The position numbers and the translations under genes are program-made. Below, in pieces: positions 14,451-21,065 of a DNA stretch of 21,065 nucleotides; positions within the stretch are counted from its first letter, which is position 1; every line of letters starts with the position of its first letter. Under the pieces are notes generated by a model. It was given only the letters and a program-made list of their open reading frames with translations, searched no databases and was not told where the DNA came from. Source of the stretch: Luteimonas_C sp035250245 (GTDB taxonomy: Bacteria; Pseudomonadota; Gammaproteobacteria; Xanthomonadales; Xanthomonadaceae); the NCBI GenBank assembly GCA_035250245.1, contig DATFFH010000071.1:1-21065 (forward strand), written 5' to 3'.

Positions 14451-17111
14451 ATGCAGCCCGCCATGACCCCCGCAGATCCCGCGCAGCAGCCGGCGTCCAT
14501 GCCGCAGGTCCGGACCCTGCTGCTGACCGACTTGTGCGAGTCGACGACCTTGGTCGAACGCCTGGGCGATGCGCTCGCCGCGGCGCTGTTCCGCGAGCAC
14601 GACCGCCTGGTGCTGGAATTGCAGCAGCGCTGGCGCGGCCGGCTGATCGACCGGTCCGACGGTTTGCTGCTGTTGTTCGAGCGCCCGATCGACGGCCTCG
14701 GTTTCGCGCTGGACTACATGCGCGGCCTCCATGAGATGGGCAAGGCGCGCAAATTGCGCCTGCAGGCGCGCGCCGGTCTGCACGTGGGCGAGGTGCTGAC
14801 TTGGCACAACAGCGACGAAGCCGTGCGCGCCGGCGCCAAGTCGCTGGAAGTGGAAGGCCTGGCCAAGCCGCTGGCGGCGCGGCTGATGTCGCTCGCGCGG
14901 CCCGGACAGATCCTGCTCTCGGCGACCGCCGAACCGATGAGCCATCGCGCCGCCGGCGAACTGGGCGAGCGCGGCCAGCACCTGGTGTGGAAGTCGTACG
15001 GCCGCTGGCGTTTCAAGGGCGTGCCCAACGCGCAGGAAATCTTCGAAGTCGGCGAACCCGGCTTGGCCGCGCTGCGCATGCCCAAGCATTCGGCCAAGGC
15101 CTGGCGCGACATCCCGCTGTGGCGGCGGCCGATGGCGCTGGCCGCGGAATTGCTGGTGGTGGTCGGCATCGGCACCAGCGCCTGGTTCCTGACCCGGTCG
15201 CCGCCGGCGATCGCGTTCAACGAACGCGATTGGGTGGTGGTCGGCGACTTGCGCAACCTCACCGGCCAGCCGGTGCTGGACGAGTCGTTGGAACAGGCGT
15301 TTCGGATCAGCTTGGAGCAGTCGCGCCACGTCAACGTGCTCAGCGACCTGAAGGTGCGCGACACCTTGGCGCTGATGAAGCGCAAGCCCGAGGAGACGCT
15401 GGACCGGGCCACCGCGTCCGAAGTCGCGCTGCGCGACGGCGCGCGCGCGGTGATCCTGCCGACGGTGGCCGAGGTCGGCGGCCGGGTGCGGGTCAGCGCG
15501 GAGGTGATCGACCCGCACACGCAGACCACGGTGTACGCGCAATCGGCCGACGGCCTGGGCGCGGCGTCGGCGCTGGAATCGATCGACAAGGTGACGGCGG
15601 AACTGCGCGGCAAGCTGGGCGAAGCGATCAAGGCCATCGAGCGCGATTCCGCACCGCTGCCGCAAGTCAGCACCGCGAACCTGGACGCGTTGAAGGCTTA
15701 CGCGCTGGGCATGGAAAAGCGCTATGCCGGCGAATCGAAGGAATCGCTGGGATATTTCCTGCGCGCGCTCGAATTGGATCCGCATTTCGCCCTGGCCCAT
15801 TTGGCCGCCGCGCAGATGCACGGCAACCTGCGCAACCTGCCCGAGAAGCGGCGCGAACTGGCGCTGGCCGACAAGCTGCGCTCGCACCTGAGCGCGCGCG
15901 AAGCATTGATGCTGGACGCCGAACTGGCGCGCGCGGGCCCGATCGAGCCGCAGCTGCAGCGCTGGCGTCAGCTGATCGGCATGTATCCCGACAGCCACGG
16001 CGCGCAGATGGTGCTGGCCCAGGACGGCATGTTCTACGCCAACCGCTACGCCGAAGGGCTGCCGAACGCGAAGGCCGCGGCGGTGCCGCAGTACGTCGGG
16101 CACGCCACGGCGCGATACCTGATGGGCATGATGCTGTTGGGCATGGAGCGCTACGACGAAGCCATCGCCGCCTTCGAATCCTCACGCACCGGCGGTTTCA
16201 AGGGCGCGGGCTTCTCGTTCGCTTACGCCTATGCCGCTCGCCGCGATTACGCCGAGGCCGATCGCGTGCTCGCCGCGCGCAAGAGCACCGGCGTGGCGAC
16301 GGCCGAATTGGAAGTGACCTACAACGAAATGCTGTTCGCGCTGGATCGCGCCTATTGGGAAAAGGCGATGAAGGCCGCCGAAGAAGGCGCGGCCGCCGCA
16401 GCGAAGGAGGAGCCGGTGATCTCCGGCGGCGAATGGCGCAATCGCGAACTGACCGCCGCGCTGCTCGGGGAACGTCGAGCGACGACCCGGTTGCAGCAAG
16501 ACCTGTTGCAGGAACTCGCGAAGATACGAAGCCAGGCCGCGCAAACCGACGCCGTATACGACAGCTACAGCGAAATGCTCAGCTTGAGCGCGGGCTATCT
16601 GGGCGCACGCCTGGAAGCCTTGCCCGTCGTCGACCGGGCCTTGGCCGATCTCAAGGATTCGCCCGACATCGACAGCTACCCGATGCTGGTGCAGATGCGG
16701 GAAGTGCTGCGGGCCGAACGCGACAGGCTCGCGGGTTCGCCGCAGCGCGCGGTCGACCGGCTGGCGCCGCTGGCCAAGCGCGAGGACGCCAGCATGCCGG
16801 TGCATCGCGCGCTCGCCGCGGCCGCGTCCGCCGCGGGCGACAACGCCGTGGCGCTGCGCGAAACCGAATGGCTGGCGGCCCGGCGCGGCCGCGCTTTCGT
16901 CGAGCAGGGCGTGGGCGATCTGCAGGCCCCGATCAACGTCGTCGACACCACGTTGGCCTACCTGGATGCGGCGGAACTGCAAGCCCGGCTCGGCGACGCG
17001 GAAAAATCGCGGGCATCGCTGGCCAAATTCCTGTCGATCTGGCCGCGGGATCGCCTGACCGAGAGCCAGCGCCGGCGGGTCGCCGCCTTGTCCGGCCCGA
17101 AATCGGGTTAA
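14451..17111 (+). CDS. Putative peptide modification system cyclase: class III cyclase-like domain, membrane helix, TPR region
   Basis: An 886-residue protein. Residues 20-200 form a class III nucleotidyl cyclase-like domain: LLLTDLCEST holds the first metal aspartate (D27), RSDGLLLLF the second (D70), then AGLHVGEVL and AKPLAARLMSLARPGQILLS. The usual catalytic asparagine (in VNxAxRL) is replaced by P140 while R144 remains, and the substrate lysine is not seen in LIDRSDG. One membrane helix lies at about 228-248. The rest holds a compact alpha/beta part (258-400, GDLRNLTG onwards) and a long helical repeat region (from about 410) with TPR-like units. I recall this architecture as NCBIfam's putative peptide modification system cyclase, found with the peptide and dehydrogenase that follow. 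The ATG at 14463 is a possible alternative start. Confidence 0.8.
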   Translation: MQPAMTPADPAQQPASMPQVRTLLLTDLCESTTLVERLGDALAAALFREHDRLVLELQQRWRGRLIDRSDGLLLLFERPIDGLGFALDYMRGLHEMGKARKLRLQARAGLHVGEVLTWHNSDEAVRAGAKSLEVEGLAKPLAARLMSLARPGQILLSATAEPMSHRAAGELGERGQHLVWKSYGRWRFKGVPNAQEIFEVGEPGLAALRMPKHSAKAWRDIPLWRRPMALAAELLVVVGIGTSAWFLTRSPPAIAFNERDWVVVGDLRNLTGQPVLDESLEQAFRISLEQSRHVNVLSDLKVRDTLALMKRKPEETLDRATASEVALRDGARAVILPTVAEVGGRVRVSAEVIDPHTQTTVYAQSADGLGAASALESIDKVTAELRGKLGEAIKAIERDSAPLPQVSTANLDALKAYALGMEKRYAGESKESLGYFLRALELDPHFALAHLAAAQMHGNLRNLPEKRRELALADKLRSHLSAREALMLDAELARAGPIEPQLQRWRQLIGMYPDSHGAQMVLAQDGMFYANRYAEGLPNAKAAAVPQYVGHATARYLMGMMLLGMERYDEAIAAFESSRTGGFKGAGFSFAYAYAARRDYAEADRVLAARKSTGVATAELEVTYNEMLFALDRAYWEKAMKAAEEGAAAAAKEEPVISGGEWRNRELTAALLGERRATTRLQQDLLQELAKIRSQAAQTDAVYDSYSEMLSLSAGYLGARLEALPVVDRALADLKDSPDIDSYPMLVQMREVLRAERDRLAGSPQRAVDRLAPLAKREDASMPVHRALAAAASAAGDNAVALRETEWLAARRGRAFVEQGVGDLQAPINVVDTTLAYLDAAELQARLGDAEKSRASLAKFLSIWPRDRLTESQRRRVAALSGPKSG

Positions 17112-17116
17112 GCGCT

Positions 17117-17142
17117 GGCGCCGCGAACCGATCCGCGGCGCC
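17117..17142. terminator. GC-rich hairpin between two convergent genes
   Basis: GGCGCCGCG (17117-17125) and CGCGGCGCC (17134-17142) form a perfect 9-bp stem with an 8-nt loop. It sits in the 39-bp gap between the cyclase stop and the peptide-gene stop. It lacks a T-run but is placed to serve both strands. Confidence 0.5.
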
Positions 17143-17150
17143 GTGCGAAA

Positions 17151-17489
17151 TCAGTCGGCCATCAACTCGGCCGGGCAGACGAAATGCTGAACGGCGTTCA
17201 AGGTCTGCTCCAACTTGGCCCGTTCGCGCACGATCTTGTCCTTGGGCGCGATGCTGGCGGTCGCCGCCATCTGCAGGCAGGAGCCGGCCGCGGGCGCGGC
17301 GACCAACCCGGTTCTCAATCCGGCGCCGGCGGCCGGCTTGTGGCCCGCCTTGATCAAGGCGGCGTTCGCGTCCTTTTTGAACAGGCGGCGGAAATCGTTG
17401 TCGGTGGACAACAGGTCCAGCAGCTTCTTGATCACCTTCGGGTCCAGCGGAGCCGGACCGGGCCCCTTGCCCGTCTTCTTGGTTGCCAT
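17151..17489 (-). CDS. Putative RiPP-like precursor peptide (NHLP/Nif11-like leader)
   Basis: A 112-residue peptide starting MATKKTGKGPGPAPLDPKVI. The first 50 residues look like a leader: LLDLLSTDNDFRRLFKKDANAALIKAG (split: LLDLLSTDNDFRR, LFKKDANAALIKAG) has the amphipathic, 'F-x-dpxaAL-x-xG' pattern of Nif11/NHLP-type leaders. After a Gly/Ala-rich stretch come two cysteines, C71 (AAGSCLQMAATASI) and C105 (HFVCPAELMAD), separated by a charged helix (PKDKIVRERAKLEQTL). It is most likely the target of the flanking enzymes. The start at 17489 has GGGGA at proper distance; longer frames upstream (to 17555) are not needed. I recall this as the target-peptide family of the same putative system. 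No cleavage site is obvious and no product is known. Confidence 0.75.
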   Translation of the reverse strand: MATKKTGKGPGPAPLDPKVIKKLLDLLSTDNDFRRLFKKDANAALIKAGHKPAAGAGLRTGLVAAPAAGSCLQMAATASIAPKDKIVRERAKLEQTLNAVQHFVCPAELMAD

Positions 17490-17526
17490 GCACGTTCCCC
17501 TGCGTGATGAGAGACAACAGGGCGCG

Positions 17527-17556
17527 AAGCTACCCTTGTTGGACCTGCATAACAAG
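17527..17556 (-). promoter_or_regulatory. Candidate promoter and dyad for the peptide gene
   Basis: Read on the minus strand, TTGTTA (17555 to 17550) and TAGCTT (17532 to 17527) are 17 bp apart, a moderate sigma70 match with a leader of about 30 nt. A dyad CTTGTT-N10-AACAAG (17535-17556) overlaps its -35 and spacer. Confidence 0.35.
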
Positions 17557-17600
17557 CCCTGAAGTCTGTCCGCGAGTAGCGCCGGCCGCTGAAAAACGCG

Positions 17601-17612
17601 GCTTGCGCAAGC
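17601..17612. promoter_or_regulatory. 12-bp perfect palindrome GCTTGCGCAAGC
   Basis: A self-complementary site in the 230-bp region between the divergent peptide and dehydrogenase genes. It could be an operator; by size alone it could also arise by chance in GC-rich DNA. Confidence 0.3.
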
Positions 17613-17693
17613 TGTCAGCGATGTCGGATCGGGCCTCTTCCGGCGGCCGAGCGCACGTCCGCTTGCCGGACCTGCGGTGCCGGCCTAACGTCG

Positions 17694-17708
17694 CGTTTTC
17701 GGAAAACG
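17694..17708. promoter_or_regulatory. 15-bp perfect dyad CGTTTTC-G-GAAAACG upstream of the dehydrogenase
   Basis: Seven-base arms meet around a single G, 11 bp before the likely ATG at 17720. A one-base centre excludes an RNA hairpin of that size, so a protein-binding site is more likely than an attenuator. Confidence 0.4.
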
Positions 17709-17719
17709 TTGGACGCAAG

Positions 17720-18919
17720 ATGCGGATCAGGCGCTGCACGACGCTATGGCTGGAGCCGCGCGAGACCGCGCACTTCGATCTGGAATCGCTGCTGGCCGGA
17801 GGCACCGGCGTGGTCAGTGCCATGGCCTGGTTCGCGCACGCGCCGCATCTGCCGGCGCCGTTGCCGATCGATGCGCAGGACGTCGCCTTGCTCGGCGAGC
17901 TCGGTCCCAGCGATTGGGTCGAGGCCGCGCCTTGGCGCGAGCGGCACGGCGCGGGCCGGGTTCGCGCGCTGCTGCGCGCGGGCCTGCTGATCGGCCGCGG
18001 CAAAGCCTGGGCCGAACAACGCCGCGCCGACGAACTTTTCCGCGATCAGCACTGGTTCGCCTTGGCCGCGCAATGCCACGCGAATTCGCGTTGGGAGGGC
18101 CTGGACGCCGCGCGCGAAGTGGCCGAGGAGGGCATCGACACCAACGAAGGCTTGCGCGCGCGCTACGGGCCGCCGCCGCCCGAGCTGCATGCGCGGACCG
18201 AACCGCAGCAACGGCTGCGTTTGCCCGCGGCGCCCACGAGTGCGTTCGACGCTTTGCTGGACGCGCGCGCCACCTGCCGCAATTTCGACACCGCCGCCTG
18301 GCTGCCGCAAACCGCATTCGCATCGATGCTGGCGCGCACGTTCGGCGCCCGCGGCGGCGTGCATGCCGCCGACGATTACGACGTGCTGAAGAAGACCAGT
18401 CCGTCGGGCGGCGCATTGCATCCGACCGAGGCCTATCTGATCGTCAACCGGGTCGAAGGCATCGCGCCGGGCCTGTATCACTACCACGCCGGCGAGCATG
18501 CGCTGGAACCGCTGCCCGCTCCGGAAGACTTGGCCGCATTCGCGCGCCTGGCCGTCGCCGGCCAGCAATGGTTCGCCGACGCCCATGCGCTGGTCGTGCT
18601 GGCGCCGCGGTTCGCGCGCAGCTTCTGGAAATACCGCAAGCACGCCAAGGCCTACCGCGTGGTGATCCTGGACGCGGGCCATATGTCGCAAACCCTGTAT
18701 CTGAGCGCGACCGAGCTGGGCCTGGGCGCGTTCGTGACCGCGGCGATCAACGAAGTCGACATCGAGCGCGCGTTCGGCCTGACCGGCTACGTCGACGGTC
18801 CGCTCGCGGTCTGCGGCTTCGGCATCCGCGCCGGCAAAATGGCGACCTCGGAACTGGATCCGAACCGGATCGTCTGGCCGCGGCGCGCCTCGGCGCCTTC
18901 GCCACGCGATAGCGGATAA
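17720..18919 (+). CDS. SagB-type dehydrogenase-related protein (putative peptide maturation dehydrogenase)
   Basis: A 399-residue protein. The C-terminal half (about 175-370) is an FMN-dependent nitroreductase/SagB-type oxidoreductase: RATCRNF (183-189), SPSGGALHPTEAYL (227-240), and YRVVILDAGHMSQTLYLSAT and ELGLGA (312-336). The N-terminal 170 residues are a separate, less conserved region with no recognised motif (MRIRRCTTLWLEPRE). SagB enzymes oxidise azolines to azoles in peptide natural products, but no cyclodehydratase is present here. I recall the family label 'putative peptide maturation dehydrogenase'. The ATG at 17720 was chosen because the family starts MRIRRCT and a GGA is 7 nt ahead; the frame stays open up to 17483, where it would overlap the peptide gene. 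The stop is 31 bp before the next gene. Confidence 0.82.
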   Translation: MRIRRCTTLWLEPRETAHFDLESLLAGGTGVVSAMAWFAHAPHLPAPLPIDAQDVALLGELGPSDWVEAAPWRERHGAGRVRALLRAGLLIGRGKAWAEQRRADELFRDQHWFALAAQCHANSRWEGLDAAREVAEEGIDTNEGLRARYGPPPPELHARTEPQQRLRLPAAPTSAFDALLDARATCRNFDTAAWLPQTAFASMLARTFGARGGVHAADDYDVLKKTSPSGGALHPTEAYLIVNRVEGIAPGLYHYHAGEHALEPLPAPEDLAAFARLAVAGQQWFADAHALVVLAPRFARSFWKYRKHAKAYRVVILDAGHMSQTLYLSATELGLGAFVTAAINEVDIERAFGLTGYVDGPLAVCGFGIRAGKMATSELDPNRIVWPRRASAPSPRDSG

Positions 18920-18950
18920 CCTGCATCGCGATCAAGCGCGGAGACAGGCC

Positions 18951-19163
18951 ATGGCCCGCTATCGCATCGGCGACCACGTCAGCTGGAATTCCGAAGCCGG
19001 CCGCGTGCGCGGCCGCATCATCCGCGTCCACACCCGCGATTTCGACTACAAGGGCCACGCCCGGCACGCCACGCCGGAAGACCCGCAGTACGAGATCAAG
19101 AGCGACAAGACCGATCACGTCGCGGCGCATAAAGGATCCGCATTGCGCAAATTGCGTTCGTAG
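18951..19163 (+). CDS. DUF2945 / HVA1-like small protein
   Basis: A 70-residue protein, MARYRIGDHVSWNSEAGRV at the start and PQYEIKSDKTDHVAAHKG near the end. This is the DUF2945 pattern (HVA1 or Tudor-like small fold): a WNSEAG-x-V-x-G strand, DFDYKGHARHAT, then YEIKSDKT. Its function is unknown. GGAGA is 6 nt before the ATG. Its TAG stop is formed by the first bases of the following repeat (CGTAGCCCGGG). It may be co-transcribed with the dehydrogenase, but homologues are widespread and it is probably unrelated to the peptide system. Confidence 0.85.
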   Translation: MARYRIGDHVSWNSEAGRVRGRIIRVHTRDFDYKGHARHATPEDPQYEIKSDKTDHVAAHKGSALRKLRS

Positions 19164-19248
19164 CCCGGGTAGAGCGAAGCGATACCCGGGGCTTTTCCCG
19201 CATGTGCAGATAGCGCCCCCGGGTATCGCTTCGCTCCACCCGGGCTAC
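19160..19248. repeat. Inverted REP pair, GTAGCCCGGGTAGAGCGAAG family
   Basis: Arms 19160-19191 and 19217-19248 are inverted copies with 31 of 32 matches, carrying outward-facing GTAG ends. It is the same family as 13179-13282. It separates the DUF2945 gene from argS. Confidence 0.9.
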
Positions 19249-19298
19249 GGGAGATCGATCACGCAGGGCGTCGCAAGCGGAACGGCCCGCCGGGGCCG

Positions 19299-19304
19299 TA
19301 CAAT
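19299..19304 (+). promoter_or_regulatory. -10 hexamer TACAAT upstream of argS
   Basis: TACAAT lies 27 bp before the GTG start, so the transcript would have a leader of about 20 nt. No convincing -35 is present at 16-18 bp. Confidence 0.4.
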
Positions 19305-19331
19305 GTCCGGCCCGAAAAGCCCTGGATTTCC

Positions 19332-21017
19332 GTGAAAGCCCCGCTCCGCGCCCTGATCGACCAGGGCATCGCCGCCCTGCGCGCCGCCGGCACTTTGCCT
19401 GCGGACGCCGCCCCCGACTTCGTGGTCGAACGGCCCAAGGACCGCAGCCACGGCGATTTCGCCAGCAACGCCGCGATGCTGTTGGCCAAGGCCGCGCGCA
19501 GCAACCCCCGCGCGCTGGCCCAGCAACTGGTCGAAGCGCTGCCGGTTTCGCCGGACATCGCCAAGGTCGAGATCGCCGGCCCGGGCTTCATCAATTTCTA
19601 CCTGTCGGCCGCGGCTTACCAGCGCGAAGTCGCCAAAGCCATCGCCGAGGGCGCCCACTACGGCCGCAATGCCTCCGGCCAGGGCGTGCGCGCCGGCGTC
19701 GAATACGTTTCCGCCAATCCCACCGGCCCGCTGCACGTGGGCCACGGCCGCGCCGCGGCGATCGGCGACTGCATCGCCCGCGTGCTGGCCGCCAACGGCT
19801 GGGAGGTGATGCGCGAGTTCTACTACAACGACGCCGGCGCGCAGATCGACAACCTGGCCAAGTCGGTGCAGGCGCGCGCCAAAGGCCTGGGGCCGGACGA
19901 CGCTTCGTGGCCGCAGGACGGCTATCGCGGCGATTACATCAAGGACGTCGCCGCCGCGTATTTGGCCGGCGAGACGGTGGAGTTCGAAGACCATTCGGAA
20001 ACCGGCGCCAAAGACGCCGACGACCTCGATGCGATCCGCCGCTTCGCCGTGGCCTACCTGCGCCGCGAGCAGAACCTGGATCTGGCCGCGTTCGGCGTGG
20101 GTTTCGACGTCTACTTCCTGGAATCGTCGCTGTACGCGAACGACAAGGTCGAGGAAACCGTGCACGAACTCGTCGCGCATGGCCACACTTACGAGGAAGG
20201 CGGCGCGCTGTGGCTGCGCACCACCGACTTCGGCGACGACAAAGACCGCGTCATGCGCAAGTCCGACGGCAGCTACACCTATTTCGTGCCGGATGTGGCT
20301 TACCACCGTTCGAAGTGGCAGCGCGGCTACAAGCGCGCGATCACCGAGCTCGGCGCCGACCACCACGGCTCGCTGATGCGGGTGAAGGCCGGCCTGCAGG
20401 CGCTGGATGCCGGCATTCCCGCCGGTTATCCGGAATACGTGCTGCACCAGATGGTCACGGTGATGCGCGGCGGCGAAGAAGTGAAGCTCAGCAAGCGCGC
20501 CGGCAGCTATTTCACGCTGCGTGATCTGATCGAAGAAGCCGGCCGCGACGCGACCCGCTGGTTCCTGATCGCGCGCAAGCCCGACTCGCAACTCACCTTC
20601 GACATCGACCTGGCGCGCCAGCAGAGCAACGACAACCCGGTGTTCTACGTGCAGTACGCGCACGCCCGGGTCTGCAGCCTGATGCGCCAGGCAACCGAAA
20701 AAGGCCTGGCCTACGATCAGGCCAACGGCTTGGCGAACCTGAACCTGCTCGAAGACGAAGCTTCGCAGGCCCTGCTGGTGGAGCTGTCGCGCTACGCGGA
20801 AGTGGTCGAAGCCGCAGCGGACACGCTGGAACCGCACCTGGTGTCGATTTACCTGCGCGACCTGGCGAACGCCTTCCACACCTGGTACCACGCCACGCCG
20901 GTGCTGGTGGACAATGCGGCCGTGCGCGACGCACGATTGGCGCTGAGCGCGGCGACGCGCCAGGTATTGGCGAACGGTTTGGATTTGTTGGGCGTTTCGG
21001 CCCCGGAGACGATGTAA
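19332..21017 (+). CDS. argS: Arginyl-tRNA synthetase
   Basis: A 561-residue class I aminoacyl-tRNA synthetase. The HIGH-like motif is HVGH at 135-138 (NPTGPLHVGHGRAA) and the KMSK-like motif is KLSKRAG at 385-391. The N-terminal Add-1 domain (about 1-90, ending GPGFINFYLS) and the C-terminal anticodon-binding DALR domain (about 430-561, AHARVCSLMRQA onward) are both present, and the protein ends in the typical LLGVSAPETM. The length is normal. The start is a GTG at 19332 with a weak ribosome site (CTGGA); no nearby ATG fits the conserved N-terminus. About 48 bp remain after the stop with no feature visible. Confidence 0.96.
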   Translation: MKAPLRALIDQGIAALRAAGTLPADAAPDFVVERPKDRSHGDFASNAAMLLAKAARSNPRALAQQLVEALPVSPDIAKVEIAGPGFINFYLSAAAYQREVAKAIAEGAHYGRNASGQGVRAGVEYVSANPTGPLHVGHGRAAAIGDCIARVLAANGWEVMREFYYNDAGAQIDNLAKSVQARAKGLGPDDASWPQDGYRGDYIKDVAAAYLAGETVEFEDHSETGAKDADDLDAIRRFAVAYLRREQNLDLAAFGVGFDVYFLESSLYANDKVEETVHELVAHGHTYEEGGALWLRTTDFGDDKDRVMRKSDGSYTYFVPDVAYHRSKWQRGYKRAITELGADHHGSLMRVKAGLQALDAGIPAGYPEYVLHQMVTVMRGGEEVKLSKRAGSYFTLRDLIEEAGRDATRWFLIARKPDSQLTFDIDLARQQSNDNPVFYVQYAHARVCSLMRQATEKGLAYDQANGLANLNLLEDEASQALLVELSRYAEVVEAAADTLEPHLVSIYLRDLANAFHTWYHATPVLVDNAAVRDARLALSAATRQVLANGLDLLGVSAPETM

Positions 21018-21065
21018 TGAGAGCCTATCTCGGTCAGTTACATGGGTCGCGTTGCTCCTCTGTGC

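Noticed and set aside
14445..16103. Minus-strand open frame of 552 codons opposite the cyclase-like gene
   Set aside because: The plus-strand protein has recognisable domains over the same bases; the minus frame has none.
14801..17353. Plus-strand 850-codon frame overlapping the cyclase-like gene in another phase
   Set aside because: Arg/Ala/Gly-rich shadow frame; it lacks the cyclase motifs and would read through the convergent peptide gene.
17483..17719. Extended N-terminus for the SagB-like dehydrogenase
   Set aside because: The extension (79 residues) has no family similarity that I recognise, overlaps the peptide gene start and covers the likely regulatory spacer. The ATG at 17720 fits the family better.
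1505..19248. CRISPR array or insertion-sequence ends
   Set aside because: The repeats are paired inverted palindromes of different families, not regularly spaced direct repeats, and no transposase or cas gene is present.
21018..21065. A gene beginning after argS
   Set aside because: Only 48 bp are left; no ribosome site with a convincing start is visible.

Overview
The window is about 21 kb of high-GC, densely coding DNA from what looks like a gammaproteobacterium of the Xanthomonadaceae, most like Lysobacter or a close relative. That placement is inferred from the OleD-type reductase, the aceB-aceA pair with a divergent CysB-like LysR gene, the ubiJ-ubiB pair, and many intergenic palindromic repeats that begin with GTAG. 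No rRNA, tRNA, CRISPR array, integrase or insertion sequence was seen. Most of the window reads as chromosomal housekeeping sequence with one accessory-looking locus.

Layout. 1-1379: the 3' end of a probable TPR-type protein converges on a secreted serine hydrolase of the beta-lactamase class C fold. 1695-2928: oleD without its usual ole partners, then a 52-residue DUF1328 membrane protein. 3084-6251: ubiJ-ubiB (ubiquinone biosynthesis) and truC (tRNA pseudouridine synthase), with ubiJ-ubiB bracketed by two copies of one repeat family. 6431-8861: a frameshifted small membrane protein gene and a DUF2059 exported protein on the minus strand, then arfB (ribosome rescue), a lysophospholipid acyltransferase-like gene and a small hypothetical gene on the plus strand. 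9060-13163: a LysR regulator divergent from aceB and aceA, the glyoxylate shunt, with two perfect dyads between the divergent starts. 13383-14429: a cyclic-nucleotide-binding/GGDEF protein. 14451-18919: a probable uncharacterised peptide-modification (RiPP-like) locus. 18951-19163: a DUF2945 (HVA1-like) protein. 19332-21017: argS.

The main item of interest is 14451-18919. A large membrane protein with an N-terminal class III cyclase-like domain and a long C-terminal helical/TPR region converges on a 112-residue peptide with a Nif11/NHLP-like leader. That peptide is divergent from a SagB-type flavin dehydrogenase. I recall this trio as NCBIfam's 'putative peptide modification system' (cyclase, target peptide, maturation dehydrogenase), known by computation only as far as I am aware. 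No YcaO/cyclodehydratase is present, and the cyclase domain departs from the class III consensus. A cNMP-binding/GGDEF protein sits directly upstream, so two nucleotide-signalling genes adjoin the peptide locus.

The second theme is repeats. At least seven families of palindromic repeats occur as inverted pairs in the intergenic spaces. In two places they supply the stop codon of the preceding gene, in one they run into the 5' end of truC, and in one they appear to form an intrinsic terminator between aceB and aceA.
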